Origin: Mycolicibacterium sp. CBMA 247
GTDB lineage: Bacteria > Actinomycetota > Actinomycetes > Mycobacteriales > Mycobacteriaceae
DNA: 64,000 bases
Direction of reading: 5' to 3'
NCBI RefSeq assembly: GCF_009729095.1
Contig: NZ_VTGX01000001.1
Span: forward strand, 434,001-498,000
This document shows positions 40,941 through 49,923 of the stretch, one piece after another. Made by a program: the position numbers and the translations under genes. The first letter of the stretch is position 1. The number at the start of each line of letters is the position of its first letter. The notes under the pieces were generated by a model. It was not told where the DNA came from. It was given only the letters and a program-made list of their open reading frames with translations, and ran no database searches.

Positions 40941-42124
40941 CTGTGAGCCGAGAAGAAGCGATTCAGCTGCTCGAGAGCCTGGTCCGCATCGATTCGGTGA
41001 CCCCATGGCTCATTCCCGGCGGAGCCGGCGAGGGCGAGGTCGCACGCTTCATGCAGCACTGGCTCACCGCGGCGGGCCTGGACGTCACCCTCGAGGACGT
41101 CGAGCCCGGCCGTCCCAACGTGCTGGCCTGGCTGCGGGGCTCCGAGCCGGGACCGACGATCTGCCTGACCGCTCACAGCGACACCGTCGGCTACGCGGCG
41201 TGGCCCGATCGCGCGCTGAACCCGGTCATCGAGGGAGACCGGATGATCGGTGTCGGGGTGGCCGACGACAAGGGCGGTTGCGCGGCCGCGATGCTGGCCG
41301 CCGCCGAACTGGTGCGCAGCGGTACGCAATTGGCCGGCAACGTCCTGGTCGCGTTGGCGATCGACGAGGAGGGCATCAGCATCGGCACCGAACACCTGGT
41401 CGCCCATCACGCCGACGAGATCGACCTGGCAATCGAATTGGAACCCGAAGGCTCACACCTGATCTTCGGTGAGCACCAGGGCTTCGGCTGGATCGACATC
41501 GTGGTGTTCGGCGAACCCGCCCACGGTTCGGCACCCGACAAGGGCGTCGACGCCATCGTTCACATGGCCGAGGTCATCACGCGTCTGCACCGGCTCGACG
41601 AGACCCGCTGGAAGCCGAACCCCGATCCGCGCAACGGCCGCACCGTCTTTCATACCGGCACCATCCAGGGTGGCACCGACTACGCCACCTACCCCGCCGA
41701 GGTGGTGCTGGGCATCGAGATCGGTACCCAGCCGGGTGAAACGCTGGCCGATCGGGTCGCAGAAATCGAGGCGATCTTCGCCGATGTCAAGGCGGTCGAA
41801 CCACGGTTCCGCGGTGAGGTGCGGGTGCAGCTGGATCGCGACCCGTTCACCGGTGCCGGCAACGACGCGCTTCTGACCGCGCTGGCCGACGCCACCGAGG
41901 CGGTCAACGGCACCCGGGCGCAGATCACCGGACTCAATGCCTGGACCGACGCCGCACTGCTGCAAAGCGCCGGAATACCCACCGTGCTCTTCGGTCCAGA
42001 AGGGGGCAACTACCACGCCGCGGACGAATGGGTGTCGATCCCCGACGTGGTCGCCACCGCCGAGATCCTGCGCCGCACCGTGGTCACCCTGCTCGGCGTC
42101 CCCGCACCGGCCACCCACCCCTGA
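40937..42124 (+). CDS. M20 family metallohydrolase (ArgE/DapE/CPG2 type)
   Basis: 395 aa, ATGA overlap with the ATPase gene and an AAGGAG site. Di-zinc site: His80 and Asp82 in TAHSDTVGY, bridging Asp110 in GVADDKGG, the catalytic Glu pair near 144-145 in IDEEGISIG and a ligand in ELEPEGSH; the dimerisation lid starts near FGEPAHGSAPDKG. The family removes N-acyl groups or cleaves dipeptides. Placement directly after the importer suggests it makes the first cut on the imported compound. Confidence 0.9.
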   Translation: MTVSREEAIQLLESLVRIDSVTPWLIPGGAGEGEVARFMQHWLTAAGLDVTLEDVEPGRPNVLAWLRGSEPGPTICLTAHSDTVGYAAWPDRALNPVIEGDRMIGVGVADDKGGCAAAMLAAAELVRSGTQLAGNVLVALAIDEEGISIGTEHLVAHHADEIDLAIELEPEGSHLIFGEHQGFGWIDIVVFGEPAHGSAPDKGVDAIVHMAEVITRLHRLDETRWKPNPDPRNGRTVFHTGTIQGGTDYATYPAEVVLGIEIGTQPGETLADRVAEIEAIFADVKAVEPRFRGEVRVQLDRDPFTGAGNDALLTALADATEAVNGTRAQITGLNAWTDAALLQSAGIPTVLFGPEGGNYHAADEWVSIPDVVATAEILRRTVVTLLGVPAPATHP

Positions 42125-42168
42125 TCGCGTTGCACACCCAACGAATCCCCCAAAACCTAGGAACATCA

Positions 42169-43533
42169 ATGTCATTCGCAGAGGCGTTCAATGTACGCAC
42201 GCCGACCACCAGCAATCTGTTCGAGCGTGCCAAGCGCACCATCCCGGGCGGAGCGGGGTCGACCGCTCGACTACCCCGCAACGGGTGGAAGCCCTACCCG
42301 CTGTTCATGGCCGAAGGCAGCGGCTCGCGCCTCGTCGACGTCGACGGGAACACCTATATCGACTACCTGCTCGGATTGGGCCCGATGATCCTGGGGCACC
42401 GCCATCCCGTCGTCACAGCCGCGGTACAGCGAGCGATCGCCGATGTCGGCACGTGCTTCGGGCTGCCCTACGAGCTGGAAATCGAGGCGGCCGAGAAAGT
42501 CGTCGCCGCCGTGCCCGGCATCGAGCAGGTGCGATTCACCAACTCCGGTTCGGAGGCAGTCGGTACCGCCGTGCGGCTGGCCCGTGCCACGACGGGCCGA
42601 CGGCTGATCGTCCGGTTCGAAGGTCACTATCACGGCTGGCAGGACACGGTGTATTGGTCCAATCACGTCGACCTCGACCTCGCCGGTCCAGCCGACCATC
42701 CGAGGCCGGTTGCCATGGGGCCCGGGGTGCCCGCCGAGCTCCAGAGCACCCTGGAGGTGTTGACCTGGAACGACCCGGAGAGTTTCGTGAAGTTGATGGA
42801 CCGCCGCGGCCACGAGGTGGCGGCCGTGCTCACCGAACCGGCCGTGTTCAACACCGGCTGCATCCTGCCCGAACCCGGCTATCTCGAACTGCTGCGCAGT
42901 GAGACGCGCAAGCACGGCGCGCTGCTCATCTTCGACGAGGTGATCACCGGCTTCCGCTTCGCCCGCGGCGGTGCGCAGGAGTGGTTCGGCGTACTGCCCG
43001 ATCTGACAACCCTGGCCAAGGGTCTGGGCGGCGGCTTTCCCGTGGCGGCCGTCGGCGGCACGACCGAGGCGATGCGGCTCGTGGCGTCGGGGAGGTACTC
43101 GCACTCGGGTACCTACAACGCCAACGTGGTTCAATGTGCAGCCGTCTCAGCCACCATGGATGTGCTGGCCGAACCCGGACTCTACGAACGGCAGCGCGCC
43201 CTGGGCTACCGGCTGGCCGAGGGGCTCTCGTCGCTGGCCGCCGAACGCGGCCTGGATGCCTACGTGGAAGGGCTGGGCACGGTGTTCCAACTGTGGTTCG
43301 CCGACGGCCCGATCCGCAACTGGCGCGACGCGGTGGCCCACGCCGATGAGGATCTGTTCACCCGGTGGTACCAGGAGATGGTGGTGCGCGGCGTGCTGTT
43401 CCACCCACTGCAGTTCGAGAATCTGTTCGTCTCGCTGGTGCACGACGACCGGGATATCGACGAGACGTTGAACGCGGCCGCGGACGCGTTGTCCGTCGTG
43501 GCCGCCGGCCGGCAGCCCGTGCGCACCCCGTGA
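42169..43533 (+). CDS. Class III PLP aminotransferase (glutamate-1-semialdehyde aminomutase-like)
   Basis: 454 aa from the ATG at 42169. NLFERAKRTIPGGAGSTARLP and DVDGNTYIDYLLGLGPMILGHRHP match GSA-aminomutase-like enzymes; VRFTNSGSEAVGTAVRLAR binds the PLP phosphate, IFDEVITGFRFARGG holds Asp256, and Lys284 in TTLAKGLGGGFP forms the Schiff base. It is not the housekeeping hemL: context is catabolic and it is an extra operon member. Likely a transaminase or aminomutase for an amino sugar or amino acid released by the upstream enzymes. Confidence 0.88.
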   Translation: MSFAEAFNVRTPTTSNLFERAKRTIPGGAGSTARLPRNGWKPYPLFMAEGSGSRLVDVDGNTYIDYLLGLGPMILGHRHPVVTAAVQRAIADVGTCFGLPYELEIEAAEKVVAAVPGIEQVRFTNSGSEAVGTAVRLARATTGRRLIVRFEGHYHGWQDTVYWSNHVDLDLAGPADHPRPVAMGPGVPAELQSTLEVLTWNDPESFVKLMDRRGHEVAAVLTEPAVFNTGCILPEPGYLELLRSETRKHGALLIFDEVITGFRFARGGAQEWFGVLPDLTTLAKGLGGGFPVAAVGGTTEAMRLVASGRYSHSGTYNANVVQCAAVSATMDVLAEPGLYERQRALGYRLAEGLSSLAAERGLDAYVEGLGTVFQLWFADGPIRNWRDAVAHADEDLFTRWYQEMVVRGVLFHPLQFENLFVSLVHDDRDIDETLNAAADALSVVAAGRQPVRTP

Positions 43534-44966
43534 CCGCTGACAACGTCCACATCGGGGTCGATCTCGGCACCTCTTCACTGAAGGTCGTCGCGATCGGCCC
43601 CGACGGTGCGGTGTGCGCTGCCGCGCGTCGCGACTACCCCACCCGAAGACCAGAACCCCTTGCCGCCGAACAGGATCCACAAGATTGGTGGAATGCGTTG
43701 GCGGCCACCCTGTCCGAGGTGGCCGCAGCGGTGGACCCGGTGCGCTGGTCGGGTATCGGCTTGTCTGCGATGCTGCCCACACTGGTCGCCCTCGACGCGG
43801 CGGGATTCCCGACCGGACCGGCGATCACCTGGGAAGACGGCCGCGCCGAAGCAGAGGCCATTTCGCTGCGCCAAATGCTGGGCGACGAGCGGATGTACCA
43901 AATCACCGGGCAGCGGGTCGACGCCCGGTACCTCGCACCTATGCACATGCGCCTGCAGCGGCTGGGCCGCGGCGGCGTCGTCGTCGCAGCGGCCAAGGAC
44001 GTCCTCTTTGCGCAGCTGACCGGCGAACTGCTGACCGACCCGAGCACCGCCGCCGGTACCGGGGTGTTCAACCTCGACGAGCTCTATTGGGACACCGAAC
44101 TGGTTGCCGCATCGGGCATTCCGGGTCTGCCACCGGTAGCCCCGGCAGCCACCTCGGCGCCGCTGTTGCCGCACTGGCGCTCCGCACTCGGGTTGACGAC
44201 CGACGTGCCGGTAGTTCTCGGTGCGGCCGATTCGGTACTCGGAGCCGTCGGGATCGGCGCCCACGCGCACGGCGACGTCGCGGTGATCGCCGGGACAAGC
44301 GCCGTCGTGCTGGGCATCTCCGATACCGCGGTCCTCGACAGGGAATCCCGTTATCTGATCACCCCCCTGGCCGGGCCCGGCTGGGGACTGGAGATGGATG
44401 TGCTGGCGGTCGGTTCGGCGTTTCGTGAAATCGCCCGGCTGCTCGGCCTGCCCGGTCCGGCCGAGTTGTTGGCCGCGGCGGCGACGGTTCCACCCGGCCA
44501 GGCACCCATCTTCCTGCCCTACCTCACCCCGGGCGAACAGGGCGCGCTGTGGAACCCGGACTTGACCGGGACGCTGCACGGCCTCGACATGTCCATGGGC
44601 GCCGGCCACGTCGGCCGCGCCCTGCTGACCGGTGTCGTCGTGGAGTTGCGCCGCGCCATTGCGATCGCCGAAGCGGCCACCGGCCGCCGTGGTCCGGTTC
44701 TGCTCGGCGGTGGCGCCGCCATTAGCCCACTGCTCTGGCAGGACCTCGCTGACGCCACCGGCCGCGAAGTGCTGGTGGATCGGGCCAGCCGCGACCATTC
44801 CGCCGTCGGCGCCGCGTTGTTCGCCGCTGACAGTCTCTGCCGCGAGATCTCCCACATGCCAAACCTGCACCGGGTCGAGCCGAAGGCCGAACTGGCCGAC
44901 TGGTGGGCACAGATGACCGCACGCCACGACGCGCTCCGTCACGCAATCGAAGGGATCGACCTGTGA
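43530..44966 (+). CDS. FGGY family carbohydrate kinase
   Basis: 478 aa from a GTG overlapping the aminotransferase stop (GTGA). N-terminal actin-like ATPase motif GVDLGTSSLKVVAIGPDG; substrate region AITWEDGRAEAEA resembles xylulokinase and gluconokinase types; VVLGAADSVLGAVGIGAHAHGDVAVIAGTSAVVLG carries the catalytic Asp; the C-terminal ATP site has LLGGGAAISPLLWQDLADATG. It should phosphorylate a sugar or sugar derivative arising in the pathway. Confidence 0.88.
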   Translation: MTADNVHIGVDLGTSSLKVVAIGPDGAVCAAARRDYPTRRPEPLAAEQDPQDWWNALAATLSEVAAAVDPVRWSGIGLSAMLPTLVALDAAGFPTGPAITWEDGRAEAEAISLRQMLGDERMYQITGQRVDARYLAPMHMRLQRLGRGGVVVAAAKDVLFAQLTGELLTDPSTAAGTGVFNLDELYWDTELVAASGIPGLPPVAPAATSAPLLPHWRSALGLTTDVPVVLGAADSVLGAVGIGAHAHGDVAVIAGTSAVVLGISDTAVLDRESRYLITPLAGPGWGLEMDVLAVGSAFREIARLLGLPGPAELLAAAATVPPGQAPIFLPYLTPGEQGALWNPDLTGTLHGLDMSMGAGHVGRALLTGVVVELRRAIAIAEAATGRRGPVLLGGGAAISPLLWQDLADATGREVLVDRASRDHSAVGAALFAADSLCREISHMPNLHRVEPKAELADWWAQMTARHDALRHAIEGIDL

Positions 44967-45724
44967 CCCTGTCCAACACCGTTCGGCTCGTGGTGGTCGA
45001 TGACGACGACCGCCTGGGCGCGGCGGCGGCCGATGCGGTGCTGGACCGTCTGCCCACGCGTCGACCAAAGCTCGGGATCGCCACCGGCGGTACCCCGATC
45101 CCGCTGTATCGGGAATTGGCCCGCCGGGCCCGATCTGCGGAAATCGACCTGCGCACAGCGTTTCTCATCGCACTCGACGAGTACGTCGGTATCGGTGCCG
45201 ATGACCCACGCAGCTACGCGGCTTACGTGCGCCGCGAAGTGGCCGCGCCGCTGGGCATCGAGGGCCGAAACATCCTGGTACCCGACGGCCTGGCAGCCGA
45301 TCCCGATGCCGAAGCGGCCGCGTTCGAGGACCACATCGTCGCCGTCGGCGGTGTCGACGTCCAGGTCGCCGGCATCGGCAGCAACGGGCATCTGGCGTTC
45401 AACGAGCCCGGTTCAGAGCTGATGTCCACCACCCGGGCCGTGACATTGTCCGCGCAGACCCGCAACGACAATGCGCGGTTCTTCGGTGCCGACTCCGAAG
45501 TTCCGCGTCAGGCGATCACCCAGGGCCTCGGCACCATCTTCCGGGCCCGGTCGATCGTGCTGCTGGCCAACGGCGCAGCCAAGGCCGCCGCCCTGGCGGC
45601 CGCTCTCGGCGGCCCCGTCTGCACGGCGGTCCCTGCCTCGGTGCTGCAGCGGCATCCGGCGGTGACGGTGATCGCCGACCGGGCAGCGGCCAGCGAACTC
45701 ACTACCCCGGGAGCACCATTGTGA
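44963..45724 (+). CDS. Glucosamine-6-phosphate deaminase-like protein (NagB family)
   Basis: 253 aa from a GTG in a GTGA overlap. Motifs: GIATGGTPIPLYREL phosphate loop, ALDEYVGI with the catalytic Asp, and GIGSNGHLAFNEPGS with the ring-opening His and a Glu. An Asn replaces the Asp of the E. coli enzyme before Gly-His, as I recall in short Bacillus-type NagB, and there is no C-terminal allosteric extension. It should deaminate/isomerise an amino-sugar phosphate, probably the product of the neighbouring kinase. Confidence 0.87.
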   Translation: MTLSNTVRLVVVDDDDRLGAAAADAVLDRLPTRRPKLGIATGGTPIPLYRELARRARSAEIDLRTAFLIALDEYVGIGADDPRSYAAYVRREVAAPLGIEGRNILVPDGLAADPDAEAAAFEDHIVAVGGVDVQVAGIGSNGHLAFNEPGSELMSTTRAVTLSAQTRNDNARFFGADSEVPRQAITQGLGTIFRARSIVLLANGAAKAAALAAALGGPVCTAVPASVLQRHPAVTVIADRAAASELTTPGAPL

Positions 45725-46989
45725 GCGAAACCATCACTGATACAGCGGTTCTCGACCTCTTCCCGGGCGGAACCCGGCTCGACACCGACGGCATGATCAT
45801 GGTCGGCGGCTGCCGGCTGGATGACATCGCCGCCGAGTTCGGCACCCCGACCATGGTGGTCGCCGAGGATGCGCTACGCCAACGGGCCCGTAACTACCTA
45901 CATGAGTTCCGCAGCCGGTGGGCCCGAGCCGACGTGGCGTTCGCATCGAAGTCCTTTCCCTGCACCGCGATTCAGCGAGTAATGGCAGAGGAGGGCCTGC
46001 ACCTGGACGTGGCCGGCGGCGGCGAGGTGGTGACCGCCATTGCCGCCGGCGCCGATCCGGCCCGGATGGTGCTGCACGGCAACGCCAAGACCGACGAGGA
46101 ACTGGAGTTGGCGATCCGCCACGGGGTTGGTCTGGTGGTGGTCGACAACTTCGACGACATCGACCGACTGGAACGGCTGGTGCCACCCGGCCGAGTACAG
46201 GCCTGCCTGGTGCGGGTGATACCCGGCGTTGCCGCCGACACCCACACGTCAGTTGCCACAGGCCATGTCGGTTCGAAGTTTGGTCTTCTGCCCGATGACG
46301 CGCGAAACGCTATCGCACGGATCGGGCGCAGCGCAGCACTTCGCTGCGACGGCGTGCACACGCATGTCGGTTCCCAGCTGCTCTCGACCGATCAACTCGC
46401 GGCCGCGGTGGCACCGATCGCCGCACTGGGCGAGTTCGACATCTACGACCTCGGCGGCGGGCTGGGCGTCCGCTACACCTACGCCGAACACCCACCAAGC
46501 CTTGCCGAATACGCACAGGCCATGGTCGACCAGGCGCGTGAGCTACTGCCCGCCGGCAGTCGCATCATCGTTGAACCCGGCCGCAGCATGGTCGCGGCGA
46601 GCGCCTGCACGCTCTACCGTGTGACAACGGTCAAACACGGCCCGGTCACCCATGTCGCCGTGGACGGCGGGATGGGCGACAACCTCGAGGTTTCGCTCTA
46701 CGGGCAGCGATTCGAGGCGACCATCGTGAATCGCGTCGGCGGCGGCGACGTCGTGAGCCTGGTGGGCCGCCACTGCGAATCCGGCGACCAACTCAGCGAC
46801 GGGGTGCCGCTGCAGGATCCTGTGGTCGGCGACCTACTGGCGGTACCGGCCACCGGCGCGTACTGCTACACGATGTCGAATCAGTACAACGGTGCGCGGC
46901 GCATCCCAGTCGTTTTCGCCGCGGCAGGCACCGCGCGACTGGCCGTTCGCCGAGACACCTGGGACGATCTGCTGGCCCGAGACGTCTAG
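45721..46989 (+). CDS. PLP-dependent decarboxylase, diaminopimelate/ornithine decarboxylase family
   Basis: 422 aa from a GTG in a GTGA overlap. Group IV fold III barrel: Lys77 in FASKSFPC binds PLP; HTHVGSQL, DLGGGLGV and EPGRSMVA are phosphate-binding segments; Cys352 in GRHCESGDQL and the Tyr region TGAYCYTMSNQYN complete the dimer-interface active site. It resembles LysA but is too remote from a lysine operon to be the housekeeping enzyme. It may decarboxylate a D- or meso-amino acid freed by the M20 enzyme. Confidence 0.88.
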   Translation: MSETITDTAVLDLFPGGTRLDTDGMIMVGGCRLDDIAAEFGTPTMVVAEDALRQRARNYLHEFRSRWARADVAFASKSFPCTAIQRVMAEEGLHLDVAGGGEVVTAIAAGADPARMVLHGNAKTDEELELAIRHGVGLVVVDNFDDIDRLERLVPPGRVQACLVRVIPGVAADTHTSVATGHVGSKFGLLPDDARNAIARIGRSAALRCDGVHTHVGSQLLSTDQLAAAVAPIAALGEFDIYDLGGGLGVRYTYAEHPPSLAEYAQAMVDQARELLPAGSRIIVEPGRSMVAASACTLYRVTTVKHGPVTHVAVDGGMGDNLEVSLYGQRFEATIVNRVGGGDVVSLVGRHCESGDQLSDGVPLQDPVVGDLLAVPATGAYCYTMSNQYNGARRIPVVFAAAGTARLAVRRDTWDDLLARDV

Positions 46990-47044
46990 CCGCTTGCCGG
47001 AGCCGGCGTTCTTGACCACATTCGCCGAGCCGCCGGGCGGGTGC

Positions 47045-47359
47045 CTAACGCGGCAGCGAAAGCACCGACACGACAATGAGAATGAGCACCCCCGCGGTTA
47101 CCAGGTGAACCTCCACGGCGGGAGTGATCCGGCTCGGCAGCGGATGCCCGGCCAGCGCGCGTTGCCTACGCACACCTACTAGAAAGACCAGGACCGCGAT
47201 CGCGACTGCCACACCCGCCGCGACCAACCCGAATCCGGCCCGATGGCCGCCGATATCGTGCAGCATCAGCAATGCCCCATTGCCCAGGACCGCGAACGCC
47301 GTCCGCGTCCAGGACAGCGCCGTCCGCTGCGCCTGCAGGCCACGGTCGGCAGCCGTCAC
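47045..47359 (-). CDS. DUF202 membrane protein (second of a pair)
   Basis: 104 aa from the GTG at 47359, overlapping the stop of the preceding DUF202 gene (GTGA). [26 protein letters not shown] is the conserved N-terminal segment and first helix; two more helices follow ([36 protein letters not shown]). Members of this YidG/YidH-like family have unknown function. In-frame upstream codons overlap the other gene in a different frame. Confidence 0.78.
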   Translation of the reverse strand: MTAADRGLQAQRTALSWTRTAFAVLGNGALLMLHDIGGHRAGFGLVAAGVAVAIAVLVFLVGVRRQRALAGHPLPSRITPAVEVHLVTAGVLILIVVSVLSLPR

Positions 47360-47745
47360 CCCGTGACCGTCCTGACGACAGCGACGGCCAGAACCAATAG
47401 GCCGATCACGCACAACCCCACCGCCAGGTAGGCGGGCGTGGGGTGGCGAGGTAACGACGTGCCGGTTCGCATGGCGCGCTCGACCTGACGCCAGCGCCAC
47501 AGGCCCACGCCAGCAGTCACCGTCGCCAGAACCGTGAGCACCAAGCCGAGGATGTGGCGGGCCGCGGGCACGGCCAGTTCGGGGACGAACTGAATGACGG
47601 CGACGGCGGCGGCCAACAGCCCCAACGCGGTGCGCTGCCACGCCAAAAACGTTCGCTCGTTGGCGAGGGTGAAGCGGTAGTCAGGCTCCTGCTCACCAAG
47701 GTCGGAGCCTGCGTTGTCGTCGGGCTTCTGCCCCGAGCCGGTCAG
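47356..47745 (-). CDS. DUF202 membrane protein (YidH-like, first of a pair; probable CTG start)
   Basis: The conserved DUF202 start [19 protein letters not shown] is encoded, but between the upstream in-frame TAA and this motif there is no ATG, GTG or TTG. A CTG at 47745 overlaps the acetyltransferase stop as CTGA, exactly like the ATGA/GTGA couplings elsewhere, giving 129 aa. The only standard codon, TTG at 47646, would delete most of the conserved segment. Three membrane helices. Function unknown; cotranscribed with the acetyltransferase. Confidence 0.7.
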   Translation of the reverse strand: MTGSGQKPDDNAGSDLGEQEPDYRFTLANERTFLAWQRTALGLLAAAVAVIQFVPELAVPAARHILGLVLTVLATVTAGVGLWRWRQVERAMRTGTSLPRHPTPAYLAVGLCVIGLLVLAVAVVRTVTG

Positions 47746-48482
47746 TTGCTTGACGCCTTCTTACGCTCGATGTCGGCCAGTGCCGCAGCAAGTTCGGCGC
47801 GCTGGGCGGCCGAGGTCTCCCAGGACAGCTTGCGGTTCTTGACCACCTTGGCCGGCGCACCCACCGCGATCGAGTAATCGGGGATCTCACCCTTGACCAC
47901 AGCATGGGCGCCCAGCACGCAGCCGCGGCCGATCGAGGTGTTGCGCAGGATCGTGACCTTGGCGGCAACCCAGGTGTCCGGCCCGATGCGCACCGGGCCC
48001 TTGACGATGCCCTGGTCCTTGATGGGCATGTCGATGTTGTCCATCTTGTGGTCGAAGTCGCACACGTAGCACCAGTCTGCCATCAGCGCGGAGTCGCCGA
48101 GCTCGATGTCGAGGTAGGTGTTGATCACGTTGTCGCGGCCGAGCACCACCTTGTCGCCGATGCGCAGCGAGCCCTCGTGGCAGCGGATGGTGTTCTTGTC
48201 GCCGATGTGCACCCAGCGGCCGATCTCCATGTGCGCCAGTTCCGGGGTGCACTGGATCTCCACACCCTTGCCGAGGAAGACCATGCCGCGAGTGATGATG
48301 TGCGGGTTGGCAAGCTTGAACTTCAGCAAGCGCCAGTACCGGACCAGGTACCACGGGGTGTAGGCGCGGTTGTCGATCACCCATTTCAGCGACGCCTTGG
48401 TCAGGAAATCGGCCTGGCGCGGGTCGCGCAGACGCGAGCCCCGCCAGCGCTTGTGAATCGGCGCGCCCCACATCGTCGTCAT
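47742..48482 (-). CDS. Left-handed beta-helix acyltransferase (Rv3034c-like)
   Basis: 246 aa from the ATG at 48482. After NKSLKW-like helical leader ([30 protein letters not shown]) come hexapeptide repeats ([32 protein letters not shown]... [37 protein letters not shown]). It is a LbH acetyltransferase; the ortholog is grouped with MGLP genes, which carry acetyl and other short acyl groups. Here two DUF202 genes follow in an overlapping operon. Confidence 0.87.
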   Translation of the reverse strand: MTTMWGAPIHKRWRGSRLRDPRQADFLTKASLKWVIDNRAYTPWYLVRYWRLLKFKLANPHIITRGMVFLGKGVEIQCTPELAHMEIGRWVHIGDKNTIRCHEGSLRIGDKVVLGRDNVINTYLDIELGDSALMADWCYVCDFDHKMDNIDMPIKDQGIVKGPVRIGPDTWVAAKVTILRNTSIGRGCVLGAHAVVKGEIPDYSIAVGAPAKVVKNRKLSWETSAAQRAELAAALADIERKKASSN

Positions 48483-48614
48483 GGCCGGACAGCCTACGCG
48501 AGGACGCTCGACGAGTTCCCGGGTCGCTCCGCACCTGCACTGCGGCGCGGCCGGGTTACCCTCACCTGGGCCACTAATACGAGCCCCATGCGTGTTCGGC
48601 GACGAAAGGACATC

Positions 48615-49898
48615 GTGTTCCGGCGATACCTTGCACTGGCGGTCGCGGTGCTGTTCACAGGCCTGCTCGCCGGTTGCGAGAACACCGATACATGGGTGGA
48701 CCCACACGCCGCACAAGGCTGGTCGGCGCAGTACGGAGATGCCGCCAACAGCAGCTACACCCGATCACGTGGTCCCGAGGCGCTCCGGCTGGAGTGGAGC
48801 CGGTCGGTGAAGGGCGAGATCGGCGCCCAGGTGGCGCTGAGTTCGCGCGACTACCTGGCAGTCAACGCCCAGACCGCCGGGGGTTGTTCGCTGATGGTGT
48901 GGGAGGCCGACAACAACGCCCGCCAGCGCTGGTGCTCGCGATTGGTGCTGGGCGGTGGCTGGTCCAGCCCGTTGTTCGACGGGTTCGACAACCTCTACAT
49001 CGGCCAGCCCGGCACCATCCTGTCCTTCCCGCCGACACAGTGGATCCGTTGGCGCCAACCTGTGATCGGCATGCCGACCACGCCCAGGCTCCTCGATGAC
49101 GGCCAACTGCTGGTGGCCACCCATCTGGGCCAGGTGCTGGTGTTCAACGGACACCGCGGCATTGTCGAGGGAACACCCCTGGACCTGGTCTCCGGTGTGG
49201 ACCCGACCGATTCGCAGCGTGGTCTCGGCGATTGCCAGCCGGCCCGGTCACGGTGCCCGGTGGCGGCCGCGCCGGCGTTCTCCCATCAGACCCGCATCGT
49301 GGTGCTGAGTGTGTGGCAGCCCGGAGCCGAGGCACCGGTGCTGATCGGATTGCGCTACCACCCCGGCGAGACGACATTGCTGACGCAGGAATGGACGAGC
49401 GACGCCGTGGGCCGCGGTCCGCTGGCCAGTCCGGTGCTGTCCGCCGACGGTTCGACGGTGTACGTCAACGGCCGCGATCAGAAGCTGTGGGCACTCAACT
49501 CCGCCGACGGCTCGGCCAAATGGTCTGTGCCCCTGAACTATCTGGCCCAGACCCCGCCATCGGTGTCACCGGACGGGCTGATCGTGGCCGGCGGCGGACC
49601 GGACGCAAAACTGACCGCGGTGCGCGATGCCGGGGACCACGGCGAGGTGGCCTGGACCCGTGACGACGTGGTGCCGCTGACCACGTCGAGCCGCGCGGGA
49701 GGTATCGGCTACACGGTTGCCCGCGAGGGCGGACACGGCCAGACACTGTTGGTCTTCGACTCCGCCGATGGGCACACCCTCAATGCCTATCCCGTGCCGG
49801 AGGCCACCGGCTGGCCGGTCGGGGTGTCGATCGGAGACGACCATCGGATCGTCACCGCGACCAGTGACGGTCAGGTGTACGGCTTCGCGTCGGCCTGA
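48615..49898 (+). CDS. PQQ-like beta-propeller lipoprotein (Rv3035-like)
   Basis: 427 aa from the GTG at 48615, selected because AAAGGA lies 4 nt upstream and the product starts FRRYLALAVAVLFTGLLAGC, a clean lipoprotein signal; an ATG at 48588 is an alternative adding nine basic residues. The mature protein has PQQ-type propeller blades (GWSAQYGDAANSSYTR, GSTVYVNGRDQKLWALNSADGSAKWSVPL, DGQVYGFASA). BamB- and quinoprotein-like folds serve as scaffolds or dehydrogenases; function unknown. Confidence 0.82.
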   Translation: MFRRYLALAVAVLFTGLLAGCENTDTWVDPHAAQGWSAQYGDAANSSYTRSRGPEALRLEWSRSVKGEIGAQVALSSRDYLAVNAQTAGGCSLMVWEADNNARQRWCSRLVLGGGWSSPLFDGFDNLYIGQPGTILSFPPTQWIRWRQPVIGMPTTPRLLDDGQLLVATHLGQVLVFNGHRGIVEGTPLDLVSGVDPTDSQRGLGDCQPARSRCPVAAAPAFSHQTRIVVLSVWQPGAEAPVLIGLRYHPGETTLLTQEWTSDAVGRGPLASPVLSADGSTVYVNGRDQKLWALNSADGSAKWSVPLNYLAQTPPSVSPDGLIVAGGGPDAKLTAVRDAGDHGEVAWTRDDVVPLTTSSRAGGIGYTVAREGGHGQTLLVFDSADGHTLNAYPVPEATGWPVGVSIGDDHRIVTATSDGQVYGFASA

Positions 49899-49923
49899 TC
49901 TCCCCCGGCGCGATCAGGCGCGA

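Noticed and set aside
42169..43533. hemL (heme biosynthesis glutamate-1-semialdehyde aminomutase)
   Set aside because: Similarity is at family level; operon context is catabolic and no other heme gene is near.
44963..45724. NagB-like protein read as catalytically dead because Asn replaces the E. coli catalytic Asp before Gly-His
   Set aside because: Short Bacillus-type NagB enzymes, as I recall, also carry Asn here; His and Glu are kept.
45721..46989. Housekeeping lysA
   Set aside because: Family fits, but the gene is the last member of a catabolic operon and lysA usually lies with argS/thrA in mycobacteria.
47904..49898. 664-codon version of the PQQ-like lipoprotein
   Set aside because: The first 230 codons lie antisense to the acyltransferase gene and would bury the lipoprotein signal; GTG 48615 with AAAGGA is better.
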